Shown in pieces: positions 48,161-59,596 of a stretch of 64,000 nucleotides of DNA. Each line of letters opens with the position of its first letter. Position 1 is the first letter of the stretch. Origin of the DNA: Cloeon dipterum (lineage: Eukaryota > Arthropoda > Insecta > Ephemeroptera > Baetidae); assembly GCF_949628265.1 (NCBI RefSeq), contig NC_088787.1, positions 300,501 to 364,500 on the forward strand, in the 5' to 3' direction. The notes beneath the pieces were generated by a model. That model was not told where the DNA came from. It saw only the letters and a program-made list of their open reading frames with translations, and searched no databases. A program made the translations under genes and the position numbers.

Positions 48161-51100
48161 ATGGCCACACTTGATCTATTCACAGTCAACCATAGGTAAG
48201 TTTTCGTCCGCTATTTTCATTACAAATGATTATACACGCATGTTTGCTTCTATTTCTTTAATCGTTTGCTGGGTTTGTAATTATGAAATAATCAGAATTA
48301 AAGTTTTTACTTTTCAATTATCTGCAAAATATTTTTCGTATCTTTTGCATACTCAAGTATTATTGACATTAATTACTGTGTCACCCTTTGTAGTGCATTT
48401 ATTCATTTTTTGACCCGCAGTACTTCAACGATGAGTTTGATCCTCCTTTTGGCTTTTCTGCTCGGCCTGTCCGCGGCCTCCGTCAACTTCACCGCCGTTT
48501 TTGAGTGGGAAAATTTCGACTTTGTGTGGCCTTCAGAAGATTTTCGAAAAGAAGCTGAGAGAAAGGGAGACTATAATAAAACAAAAGTTTTTCCATCTGA
48601 GCATGTCGTTTACGGGGAGAGAGTGTTCATCAGCATTTTAAAATCGGGAAATTCCCCAACTCCGTTTACCTTAACCTGGTTGCCACTCACTGCGTCTTCA
48701 GGGTCTCCGAAACTGAATCCATATCCTTCGTGGAGAATGCACGTAAGAAAATATGTGATTTCACTCAACCAAAACCAATATTATTTTGTATATTGATTAT
48801 TTGAGGTCGGTTTTTTCATCTTTTAAAAGTGTGGAAGACTGATAAAAATAGCAAAACGGTTAAGAGATTAAATTAAAAATTTCTTGCCTTTTGAGAATTA
48901 TTTTTTCGGCCATCCATGAAATAATGTGTATTAATGAACTTGATTTTTTATTTAATTTTTATAGGAAAGAGGAAACTGCACGACCATTCAGCGTATCAGG
49001 GGCATGGTGGCTGACGTTTGTGGTCGCCTTTGGGCCGTCGATGACGGAAATGAGTTTTGTCCAGCAAAGCTCTGAATTTTTGACCTAACGGAAAACGATT
49101 CGGTCATCCTGGTCCATCAATTCACCAATGAGGACGTCAGTCATGATTTCAGCAACAGGGATCTGAAATCCCTGGTCCTTGATGAGCGACCGAACGACAC
49201 TTTTGCGTACATTCCTGACTATATGTCGGGAAACATGATCGTATTTAGCCTCAAGGAGAAAGTTTCTTGGGCAATCCAAATTAAGGACATCAGAATTAGT
49301 TGTATTGCCCTTTCGCCAATAAAGGGAAAAGAATTGGTCTACCTGGCATCTACCTTGGAAACAGGACTATATTCAGTTCCCCTTTCGGAATTAAGGACGA
49401 GGGGAAGAAAATATCCTTTGACCCCTACTCTGGTTGGCAAAAAGACAGCCGGCTCCTTAAGAATGCTCATGGACAACAAAGGGAAATTATATTTTGACCT
49501 CGATAACTTGAAATACGTTGGCACTTGGGACACCACTGCTCCCTTCAAGGAAGAACAAATCTACAAGGTATTTTTTCTTGGGGAAAGTTGAATTTGAGCC
49601 AATTCAATGTTTGATTTATATTAAATATTCATAAAGAAGAGGCCAAATAAAGATAAATATTTTCAAATATTTTAACTTTCCTAGAAATATCATAATGAGT
49701 AGTTTTAGACGAATTTTTGGATTGATTGACGGGAATTTTTTTTATTTTTGCTGGTAGAATATTTTTTCTATCAAACAAAAAGAACAAAAAAAGTGTTTGC
49801 TATAGCAATGTTCCTCCATTAAAAATGCATTATTTTCCAATTATTATGCACTTTAAATAGTTCGGGAAGGATCCATATTAAGTGAACCCCTGTTTGGCAA
49901 GTGGTCTTCAGATCTTGATGAAATTCGGTGAAGATGATGCCCTAGGGAACCTAAGTTAAACCCTAAAATATTAGGTCAAAATTCCAAAAATTGTTCATTT
50001 TACAGGGGTTCAAAGTTTGAGATTTTTGAAAAAGGTGATGTTTTCAGCGATTTGTAACTTGGACTCTGTTTATAGTAAACACAAAAATTAGGTATCCAAA
50101 ATATTTTACGTTTGATGCCAAACAACTTTCCCACGATGACCAACTTCGTAGGTCAAAGGTCAAGGTCACTAAATTGGGGTCAAACTTTTCAAAAAAATCC
50201 CACATACCCAAGTACATAAAATTTGGGAAATTCAAAATAGCCAAAATGTGCCTCATATCCATGGTAACAACATATAAAAAATTGGCGATACGTTTTTTTT
50301 TCGTTTTCGAGATATTTTGAATTGATTGTTAAAATCGATGTTTTCCGGGTCTTCTGATCATAAGTAAAAACACGTTTTCCGCTTAATCTCAGCTTCTATG
50401 GGTCCGATTTACAAAAACCGCACACCGTTTGATACGTAATGACCTCCCCTAGGTAATGCAAGTGATCATAAGGGTGCCCACCCCCTTCAAACCCTTAAGC
50501 ACCCCCTGGAAATCCGAAAAAATTATTTTTTCATATTTTTAACCTCTATCTCGACAAATTAAGCGTGATACCAATCAAGTATGTCCCAAAATAGTTACAA
50601 TAATAAATATTATTATTTTCTTTGTAGAGGAAACCTTCAAAAAAATAAAATTGCTAATATGAAGATATTAAAAAAATATTTAAGGTTTATTTAAAAAATA
50701 GCATTAAATCGGGTTTTCGTTTATTCAAAATAACTTGATTAATCTTTATTTATTAATATTTTAAAAATAAATTTAATATTTCACACTGTTCTTTTATTAT
50801 TATAAATAAATGCAACCAATAATTTATGTGCAACCATCATTATTTGATGCATATTGTGTGCAATTTCAGATATTTGAATTGGTTGCATTTAATAATTTTT
50901 TGTTAAAATATTAATAAATAAAGATTAATCAAGTTATTTTGAATAAACGAAAACCCGATTTAATGCTATTTTTTAAATAAACCTTAAATATTTTTTTAAT
51001 ATCTTCATATTAGCAATTTTATTTTTTTGAAGGTTTCCTCTACAAAGAAAATAATAATATTTATTATTGTAACTATTTTGGGACATACTTGATTGGTATC

Positions 51101-52594
51101 ACGCTTAATTTGTCGAGATAGAGGTTAAAAATATGAAAAAATAATTTTTTCGGATTTCCAGGGGGTGCTTAAGGGTTTGAAGGGGGTGGGCACCCTTATG
51201 ATCACTTGCATTACCTAGGGGAGGTCATTACGTATCAAACGGTGTGCGGTTTTTGTAAATCGGACCCATAGAAGCTGAGATTAAGCGGAAAACGTGTTTT
51301 TACTTATGATCAGAAGACCCGGAAAACATCGATTTTAACAATCAATTCAAAATATCTCGAAAACGAAAAAAAAAACGTATCGCCAATTTTTTATATGTTG
51401 TTACCATGGATATGAGGCACATTTTGGCTATTTTGAATTTCCCAAATTTTATGTACTTGGGTATGTGGGATTTTTTTGAAAAGTTTGACCCCAATTTAGT
51501 GACCTTGACCTTTGACCTACGAAGTTGGTCATCGTGGGAAAGTTGTTTGGCATCAAACGTAAAATATTTTGGATACCTAATTTTTGTGTTTACTATAAAC
51601 AGAGTCCAAGTTACAAATCGCTGAAAACATCACCTTTTTCAAAAATCTCAAACTTTGAACCCCTGTAAAATGAACAATTTTTGGAATTTTGACCTAATAT
51701 TTTAGGGTTTAACTTAGGTTCCCTAGGGCATCATCTTCACCGAATTTCATCAAGATCTGAAGACCACTTGCCAAACAGGGGTTCACTTAATATGGATCCT
51801 TCCTTCGTATTTTGGATTGTTGTAGGATGAGCGACTGACTACTTATAGCTTTCCGTTCAGTTTCGCCTTTGACACGTGTAATAATCTTTGGATCCTGACC
51901 AAAGATGAAGGAAAAACGACAAATTTTCGGCTCCTTCGCGGGGCAGTCGGAGCGAAGACGTACTTGTACAACGACCTCATCATTGCTCCCAAAGGTAATG
52001 CACTTCTCTTAATTCACCAATAAATACCATCACAAAGGGGGCACTAGAGATGATAAAATCCAGGGAAGACACTTCATTTCTTAAACAATTTAATCCTTTA
52101 AATTCCTGCCAATTATTGAGCTGCCAGTTAGATTTTCAACGTGTATCTTTATAAAAATGTTTTCTGTTTGTACAGGGTGCGGAAGAGTTTCCTCAAATTA
52201 CCCTACAAAAATATACGAAGATTCCATCGAAAAAAACGAGTTCAATATCTCATATTTGGTCTGCTTGGCCGTTTCCTGCATGATTTCATGTTGCATTATT
52301 TTGTGGCTGGCTCTATGGGTGAAAAGGTTGAAGAAAACCGCCGCCCGGACGAGAAATGAACTCCAGGAAATGTCCGTTTTTTCCTCCTGATAACGTAGTC
52401 GAACGCGAACAGTTGGACGAGGACATTTACGACGACGTCGCTCCTCCCGTCGCCTCCACTTCTGGCCAAGTCAAGCCTGGAACTGCCAGGCCTTATTCTG
52501 ACCCACATATATTTACGATCAAGTCATTCCATCGCCTTCTGGCTCTGAACTTTATCCCCGAATCCTTTCTATCGATGGCGAGCCCCACCAATAG
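48161..52594 (+). pseudogene. Yellow/MRJP-like gene copy 2, membrane-tail type, disabled
   Basis: Exons: 48161-48195, 48421-48742, 48965-49567, 51826-51994 and 52176-52594. Exon 2 codes a signal peptide (MSLILLLAFLLGLSAAS, ATG at 48431) and the conserved FEWENFDFVWPSE. Exon 1 adds an in-frame upstream ATG. Three lesions are seen against copy 1. TGA at 49073-49075 replaces the Trp codon of KLWIFDL in exon 3. One extra T in a T-run near 52375-52380 shifts the frame after the transmembrane helix and gives an early stop at 52388-52390. A +2 insertion near 52505-52515 follows, after which the original end frame returns. Intron 3 carries the 1.94-kb foldback element. Copies 1 and 2 are otherwise very similar, introns and 3' UTR included, which points to a recent duplication. 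Confidence 0.8.
49865..51803. mobile_element. Foldback element: 1.94-kb near-perfect palindrome
   Basis: Arms 49865-50764 and 50903-51803 are reverse complements. The only difference I found is one base in a T/A run (nine at about 50293, ten at about 51366). A 138-base spacer itself contains a smaller inverted pair (AAATGCAACCAAT/ATTGGTTGCATTT). The ends are GGAAGGATCCATATTAAGTG and its complement, flanked by TTCG at 49861-49864 and 51804-51807. Copy 1 of the host gene has an empty site at the matching position (about 44262-44270). Each arm holds the same 72-codon frame (50044-50262 minus, 51406-51624 plus) with no recognisable function. No transposase is encoded. Confidence 0.9.
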
Positions 52595-53046
52595 CTTTGT
52601 TAAAATTATAACATTCCCCTAATTACATATTTATCCATAATATATACGTGCGTAAAACTAGCGATTCTAAATTGATTTTAATTTTGTGTACCAAACACAA
52701 AGTATAACAATTGAATAAAATCGTCAGCGGAAAAATAGCTTATTATAATTTATCTGTTTTTATCACCAACTGATTTCGAGTGGCATTATGTTCATTTCAA
52801 CACCATAGTTGCTCGTATATAAACCAAGGATCACATACAATATACATATTTGCGGCAGTTGGACTGTATATAAGAATGAAAACCGCAAATATATTTAAAA
52901 AATTATTTTCCTCGCTTCCATGAGCACTGAATTTATACACTTTGGCCAGAAAGAGCTGCTCGGCAACAGCAAACAATATTTTCGCAGTTTGACCCGTGAC
53001 CCTAGTGACGAAATCGTTTGCCCTTTCCTCTCCGGATCTTCTCTGA
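52595..53046. other. Spacer between Yellow copies 2 and 3
   Basis: Copy 2 3' UTR up to about 52830, parallel to copy 1, then AT-rich sequence leading to the TATA box of copy 3. No exon is seen. Confidence 0.5.
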
Positions 53047-53055
53047 TATAAAAAA
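53047..53055 (+). promoter_or_regulatory. TATA box of Yellow copy 3
   Basis: TATAAAAAA, 116 bases before the start codon. ATTAGTC about 28 bases downstream resembles an insect initiator, suggesting a start near 53077 and a leader of about 85 bases. Confidence 0.6.
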
Positions 53056-53162
53056 GCGCTCTCAAATTATGCGATTAGTCGAAAAGAGCAGCGCACCGCA
53101 CCAATACTGGTAATTAAGCGATTCATTCATTTTGTGAACAGTTGGAAGAAGCTTATTGAAGA

Positions 53163-54554
53163 ATGGCTCCGTTTTTCGTCGCCATTTTCCTGCTCGGCTT
53201 TTCATCGCTGGCCATGGCCACCGCCTCAATCTTCAATCAAGTCTTTGAGTGGAATGAATTGGACTTCGAGTGGCCGTCGGAGGAAAGCAGGACGCAGGCC
53301 GTGAAAGACGGAACTTTCAGACTAGGGACTATTGAACCTCGTTTCATGGCTGTCTACGGATCAAGGATCTTCCTCAGCCTTGAGAAATTTCCAGGCATTC
53401 CGGTGAGTCTGGTGTCTTTGCCGACGAGCAGCGCGTCCTCTGCACCCCCAAAGCTCACTCCATTCCCTTCGTGGGACATGCATCTTAATGTAAGTTGCAA
53501 ATTCCGGTTTACACATTGCTCTGAATCTGCAGGTCATTGATTTTATTTCTTCTCTCAGGGATCAGGAAACTGCAACAAGTTCCACATGGCACAAGGCCTT
53601 CAAGTGGACTCCATCGGCAGGCTGTGGGTTCTCGACGAGTGCAGTATCAATTGCACTGCCAAACTGTGGATTTTCGACTTGAGCAACAACAAAACCGAAC
53701 TGCTTCATCGCTTACCTTTTCGAGCCAACAGGATGCACGATTTTGTGCTCGACGAAACGCCCAATGAAACCTTGGCCTACATCACGTTTTGGGGTGACGA
53801 TTACATTCTCGTGTTTAGTTTAGAAAGAAAAGACTCTCGGATAGTGGACACGCCAGGAATCGACGTTTTCTCCGTCGCCCTTTCCCCTAAGGATCAGGAA
53901 CCGAGGCAGCAGCTCTACCTTGGCAAAGACAACTCCAATAAACTGTATGCAATTTACGTTTCCGCTCTCAGGAACGGAACTCGAACTGCAGAACCAAAGC
54001 TAATCGGAACCTGGGATGCAGTTCAATCGTACAGAATGCTGATTGACAACCACGGGATTATGTACGCCGCATTTTTGGACAATAATTCTATATACTCTTG
54101 GAACACTTCTCAGCCATTTCGGGATCATCGTTTTCATCAGGTTTGAAACCAAATTTTATTATTCTTAGATTTGTTGTATCGATTCTCTTAGTTCAATTAC
54201 GCCTGCTGAGAATAGAGTGTGAGCTCAGCCTGTTTTTCGGTAAAACTCTTAATTTTTACGTCTGTGAATTAATTGGTTTTAGGTCACTGGTTTGGAACAT
54301 GCTTTGCCGTTTACTTTTGCCCTGGACCAAAACGGAACCCTCTGGATGACGGTGTTTGATAACAAAAGAGAACCCAGATGCAGACTTTTGAAAGCTGCAG
54401 TCGGCACAAAATCAATCGAGGACTCGCCAGGTCAGTTATTAATACGAATTTTGGCCAATCGGTCGCCAATCTAACAAAATGAACCCCATTTTGAACTTGT
54501 CTCGATGTTTTTATAGGATCCTCCTGTTCGTGCAACAAGCGTCAGACTGCCTAA
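53163..54554 (+). CDS. Yellow/MRJP-family secreted protein, copy 3
   Basis: Exons 53163-53489, 53559-54140, 54283-54430 and 54517-54554 give about 364 residues. Residues 1-20 are a signal peptide (MAPFFVAIFLLGFSSLAMAT). The mature protein has the Yellow/MRJP landmarks FEWNELDFEWPSEESR, PKLTPFPSWDMH, LQVDSIGRLWVLDECSI, KLWIFDLSNNKTEL, FVLDETPNETLAYI, SYRMLIDNHGIMYAAF and ALDQNGTLWMTVF. Several N-glycosylation sites are present. Yellow proteins act in pigmentation and cuticle, and some bind amines; which branch this is cannot be told. The C-terminus is uncertain: the phase-correct join ends after 12 residues, at TAA 54552-54554. The unused frame of the same exon reads PPVRATSVRLPKV, which matches the solo exon at 45495. 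Unlike copies 1 and 2 there is no transmembrane tail. Confidence 0.85.
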
Positions 54555-55106
54555 GGTTTGAAGAGTGCCTTTGCAAAGGTTGGATGGAAGGGCGAAAACT
54601 GCGAACCAACCTGGGAGTGCACCTGCGCCTGCCCAACTTTTATACAAAGCTCTGTGACCTAAAAATAATTTAGACTCGAGTAGTAGTTGGATATTAAATG
54701 TTTTCAGGGAAATTGATTCCTAGTTTTACTTTTTGCCAAAACCCTGAACATTAGTATTTTTTGATTTGTATTGCCACGACGAGAGCAACTCTATTAGCCT
54801 GCTATTGCAGAGTGGCCGCCACCTGATGGTGTTCAATCAGGTTTTCTATAATTTTCGAATGCTCCAGTTCGTGTTTAGAGAACAGTTTGTTAACCTTTGC
54901 CAGGTGAGAAGGAAAATTGAACACCGCGACCCAACCTGGCTGCGTCCACGGCACAATTGGATTCTTGATTTCCTTGCAGGGTTCTGTGATCGACATGGTC
55001 AAATACAAATCGATACTTTTAAATTATTAAATATATTACACGCATAATTACAACACTTAACAATTAAGATCACAGCCAAAATGTCATGAAAGTCGTGAAA
55101 TGTAGT
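54555..55106. other. Yellow copy 3 3' UTR and spacer with decayed exon
   Basis: A second, weaker match to the terminal exon occurs at about 54862-54960 (CCAGTTCGTGT, then CGACCCAACCTGG), which could be another decayed exon. Otherwise it is AT-rich and without genes. Confidence 0.4.
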
Positions 55107-57257
55107 TCATTCTGTGCTTCTGAAAGCAAAAAGAAATTGCAAAAAGTTCTGCTCGCCACCAAGCAGCATAATTTCCTTGGAGAAAGGAACAAGCGGAGTG
55201 TAGTGGAGGACAGTGCCGCGTCGAGGCAGCATCGGCAGGAATTCCCTTCCTAAATTGATGCTCAATTCAACCGTGCTGAAATTCGGCAGGAAAACACTCG
55301 AGTTCTTGATCAGTTCTGCAAACGCACTCAAAGTGTCAGTAGCCAGTCCGTGCAGTTCAACTGAATAAACGCCGAAATTCAGCGTGAAAGACTCGAGGCG
55401 CTTCCCCAATTGCCCTTCAGCCACGAGTTCTGCCACTTTTTGCAGGTCTTCCAACTCGAAGCTCCCAACTCGCGTCTTCTTGAGTGCCAGCCGCTCCAAA
55501 TTCGGCAACGAACGCAGAAGACCAGACAGCAAATATCTCGATTGGTTGCTAAAAGAATTTAAAATGTTATTAGTGCCTCAATATAAAATCAGTAAATTGA
55601 TCAATTACCTGGAAATTGTCCAGCTGAATTCCGTGATTGTCGGGAATACTGCTGGCCTGCTGCCATATTCATTTTCAATGATGACATCGGCAATTGACAG
55701 CTTCCTCAGCAGTGGACACGATTCACCAATCTCATTGAGGTAAAGGCTGTTGGGTCCGCCACTAATGTTCAACTCAAGAAGCCCACGCCCATAGGACGCC
55801 ACAAACTTGTCCACCACGTTTTCGACGTCGTAGCTGCAGTTCAACTCGAGGCACTCAACGTGTCCAAAGTTCAGCAGCGAGTCGATTTTCTCCTCGGGCA
55901 CCACCCAGTAGAGGACCTTGAGGGACTTGACCTCGGGGAAAAATTGGTCCAACGGCATCATAGTGGGAACTGTGTACAAGTGCTGCAGGGCAGACGCTTC
56001 AAAGGGCAGATCGTCCTTTTCCAGGAAGCCGAGAGGAAGTTCTTGCTTCTCCACGCGGCATTCAAATATCTGCACGTTTGGCAGGTGTTTGATGCAGTGC
56101 CTCCTGAATTTGTCTTTTCCCTCGCTCAAATCTGCTACTGGCATGAACAGGAAAACCTCCAGACGCGACAAGCACTTTTTAAATTCATCAACGTGTTGGT
56201 AGTTCGCCCCGCACACGTTTATTCCTTTGAGCTCAATGTGCGTAAGGTACTCGAGCTCCTTGCACGTGTGCATCACGTCGCTCAGGTCCAGGTAGAGGTC
56301 AGGCGCGGTCAGGGTCTGGAGGTTGCGCAGCCTGCAAACCGACCTAAGCACGTGTTGCTCGCCGATGATCGCGTTCCAGTTTTTCGTAATCTCCAGAGTT
56401 TGCAGATGGGTTGATTTTTCTGCCAGGAGATACAGAGCCTACACAAAAAAATGATGTTGGTTAAAGAAAGACAAATTTTGCGAGGTCCCTCAGCCAAACA
56501 ATCGATTCCTGAGGGTCAAAATAGTCAGAAAATATGTTTTTTCCGTTAAAAAATTGCAACGCGATGCGCGAACTTTTTTCCCGCCAAAACAAATGAATGC
56601 AAGAGTTGCGCATGCGTCACAGCTGGTTTGAGCACTTGCAGATAGACCGAATTCTATGTCAGAACCATACGCAGCTGGTTCATTCATTTATTTTGGTGGG
56701 AAATAAAGTTGCGCTAGGCTTTTTTAATGGAAAAAAATTCCTCTTTACCTAATTCGATCCTCAGAAATCGATTGGTGGGCTCAGAAACGTCATCAAAGGC
56801 GTTCTTTAAATTTAAATTTAATTTACACAAACCTTTTTATAGAATTTTGCGCGCAACTTCTTGCGGCAAAATGTCATCAGTGCGTCGAGGTCCATTTCCG
56901 TCGTTTTCCAATTAAGCAAATCGGAAAACGCTTGAAAATAATCGACGAATTCGGTATTTGGAATGCCGTTTGGTCCGCCGTACTCAGTTCTAATAAGTCT
57001 ATCCAACACTAGATTTTTCACGTCGTTTGCTGCAATTTTAATAAATTATTAATTAATAAATTTTTACTTTCACGTGATTTTAGCGTCATACATAAGCTTG
57101 TTAGAAGCAAGGTGCGTTCCTTGTTGTACAGGTAAAGCGGAGCATTGTGTCGAACTGTCTCGGCGGCCAACTGCTGCAAACTCTTGACAGCAACGGGCTT
57201 GATGTTCAAAGCCTGCAACTTGTTTTCGGCGAACTTCAATTTCTCCTTGTTGTCCAT
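55107..57257 (-). CDS. Leucine-rich-repeat-like protein, unnamed
   Basis: Minus-strand exons 57068-57257, 56833-57029, 55609-56438 and 55107-55548 give about 552 residues. The N-terminal 130 residues are charged and helical (MDNKEKLKFAENKLQALNIK), with no clear F-box. From about residue 130 the protein has irregular leucine-rich repeats (HLQTLEITKNW, LRNLQTLTAPDLYLDLSDVM, LEYLTHIELKGINV, LPNVQIFECRV, VKSLKVLYWV, VECLELNCSYDVENVVDKF, LPNLERLALKKTRV). This is the layout of FBXL-type and related arthropod proteins. It has no signal peptide or membrane helix. Exon 1 could instead end five bases earlier in the minus-strand sense, at CAC|GTGAAA, in the same phase. CATGCAG just before the start may be the acceptor of a leader intron. 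The function is unknown. Confidence 0.75.
56493..56780. mobile_element. 288-bp palindromic MITE in the LRR gene intron
   Basis: The terminal inverted repeat reads about CAATCGATTYCTGAGGRTC and continues imperfectly inward through CCRCCAAAAYAAATGAATG. It is flanked by TCA on both sides (56490-56492 and 56781-56783), consistent with a 3-bp target duplication. No coding capacity. Confidence 0.7.
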
Positions 57258-57699
57258 GATGATCTTCCTGCATGGAATGGAAGTTAGCAAAATTTGAGTC
57301 ACGAAGAAACAGTGTTCATAAAAGTTAATTTAATTAACTGAAGAGAAATGTATTCCCGGCAGTGCAAACTAATTAATTCAAAATTTCAGCATCTTTTCGA
57401 GGCAATTAAAAATCACCAAAAGTTGGTTACACGATTTTCTGGAAGTTAATTAATTTTTTAAGGAAAAAAGGGACGTAGATCTGCGCAGGGCGCATGCGCG
57501 TCGCGGCTCGCTTTAAACGCTCAGTCAGTTTTCTGCCCAATTTGTCAATTATATGACCAAAAGTAGGTCAAAGTATCCATAAAGTAGCGACTAAGCCGGC
57601 AAAACCACGTAAAAGCATCGACCTGAGGAAGGTCGTTGGCGGGCGAAGTCAAAGTACCGCCAACTGTGCCAGAAAGTGCAAAAAATAAGCATAAAAAAC

Positions 57700-58800
57700 A
57701 GCCTCTGGAGCAATCTCAGGTCGCGGTACCCTGAAAAAGGTCATCAGGTTACTGCCCACGAAAGCCGAAACGATTACCTATCCAATGAGTGGTCGTGGTC
57801 GAGGGTAGTTTGAAACGTCGAATTTTTTGGTAAATTATTAAACCATTCTCGGCTGGTGAACTTTGTCGACAACCAGCTCAAAAACCAGAAAAACTCGAAT
57901 TTTAATTTTTCAATTTGCTCGAAAAAATAGAAAATTGCTACGCAGATGGGAGGTGGTCACCAGCGTTGGGTGGAGTCACTGGCTTTCCATTTGGAGTTGG
58001 CGTTTTGAAAAAATCGCCAATTTTCTATTTCAATTTTTAATCTTATGAGCGAAGTCCAAAAATCACGTTTTTCAATATTCAAAATCAATCTTCTAGAAAT
58101 TCGCTAATGGAATCGGGTGATACTTGGTCTTAAAGCATAGCCAGATTAACTGTTTACAATTTTATCGTGAGTTTTGCTCGATTTAATTCCCCAATCGCGA
58201 GATGCAGCGGCCGGAATTTGCAGCTTTTGGCAAAAACACGCATTTTCCATTGCAGCACCGCTCAAGCCAAACCCTTCAAACGATTTTGAAAAAAATCCCC
58301 CAAAATAATTTTTATTCGAGATTGCTAGGCGGCATATTCAATTAAAATACGGGTGAGGATGAACAAATTTTGTGAAATATTTGACTTTTTTAAAAATCTC
58401 GCCGAAAAAATGACACCGCGTCCCGAAAAATTATCCGATTTTGAAAAACTAAACACGAGCAGACCGGCATTGTCGAGGAGGATCGTTTGGTGCAGAAAAA
58501 ACCCCCGCCGACCCACTGGGCCCCGGCCAGGCCCCGGGAACAAAAATTTTGAAATGTCGCGATGCGTGTTTTTTCAACTTTAAAAATTCATAGCTCAAGC
58601 TCCTATGGGTGGCACGATCAAAAACGAATGTTCCCCGTACTCTCTGCAAAATTCTGCGTAGGATTCAACCACTCGCCGCCCCTGACAGCCCCCTCCACCC
58701 CCTAAAACCGTCGCAAAAAGTGTAAAGATATTCTGATTATTTTTTTTATTTGTCCTATCAACATTAGGGAGATCCTGGTCCTCGGCCACTTGATTTCAAA
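57700..58800. repeat. Dispersed repeat shared with GM2-activator-like intron 2
   Basis: Blocks here (GGTACCCTGAAAAAGGTC near 57725; AACAAAAATTTTGAAATGTC near 58540; AGCTCCTATGGGT near 58597) recur in reverse complement at about 62480-62510, 61880-61905 and 61825-61840, in matching reversed order. It is therefore one repeat family in opposite orientation, with no recognised protein. Confidence 0.6.
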
Positions 58801-58927
58801 CCCCCGCACGTTGATTTGCCGGGTTTGGCGCGTTTCGGCGCGGTTTTGCCAATTTTTTAACCCGCGAGCATAGGGAATTAGGGAGCCGGTTTACAGATCG
58901 GGATTATTAAATTAAATGAATCAATAT

Positions 58928-59596
58928 CAATTAATTACCTGAATAGAGCGTTGCAGAGAGCAAATCCTGTTATTATTTCAACCACCACGCGTTGATGTAG
59001 GGGTAGAAACAGCCGAAAAGCGAGTAAAATCCGCAGGAATTTTTGACACGTGGTGTTTTTGGTGGCGAGAAAGACGGCTGCTTGATGCGTGTGCTATTGT
59101 TGCCTCTCCTGCAGCTGCGGATGCTGAAATTCAATTTAATCTATGCTGAATGGAATGTATTCTGGAATACAAAGAGCATCGGCTATAGCACACCTCTGAG
59201 CTGTGGCGCTGCGAACGCATCTCCTCTATATCCCTGAGACTGCTAGGAGGTTTATCCAGGGTCAAAGAAAATATTCCTGAATTTAAATATCAATTAATTA
59301 CCTGAATAGAGCGTTGCAGAGAGCCAACCACTGCGCGTTGCTTTAGGGGTAGAAACAGCCGAAAAGCGAGGAATTTTTGACACGTGGTGTTTTAGGTGGC
59401 GAGAAAGATGGCTGCTTGATGCGTGCTAGTGTTGCCTCTCCTGCAGCTAGATGCGGGATGGAAAGATTTCTGGAATACAAGGAGAATTGGCTATAGCGCA
59501 CGTCCAAACTGTGGCGCTGCGAACGCAACTCCCCTATGTACCTGAGACTGCTAGGAGGTTTATCCAGGGTCCAAGAAAATATTCCCTTGCATAAGG
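58928..59596. repeat. Tandem duplication of about 330 bp
   Basis: Unit 1 (about 58928-59275) and unit 2 (about 59289-59593) share AATTACCTGAATAGAGCGTT, GGGGTAGAAACAGCCGAAAA, TTTTTGACACGTGGTGTTTT, GTTGCCTCTCCTGCAGCT and CTGCTAGGAGGTTTATCCAG. Internal deletions distinguish the two units. No function is seen. Confidence 0.85.

Noticed and set aside
50044-51624. Identical 72-codon frames in both foldback arms as genes
   Set aside because: They are mirror images forced by the palindrome, with no recognisable protein and no upstream support.
58325-58789. Small reading frames in the 57-60 kb spacer
   Set aside because: No splice structure, no family features, and they lie in a dispersed non-coding repeat.
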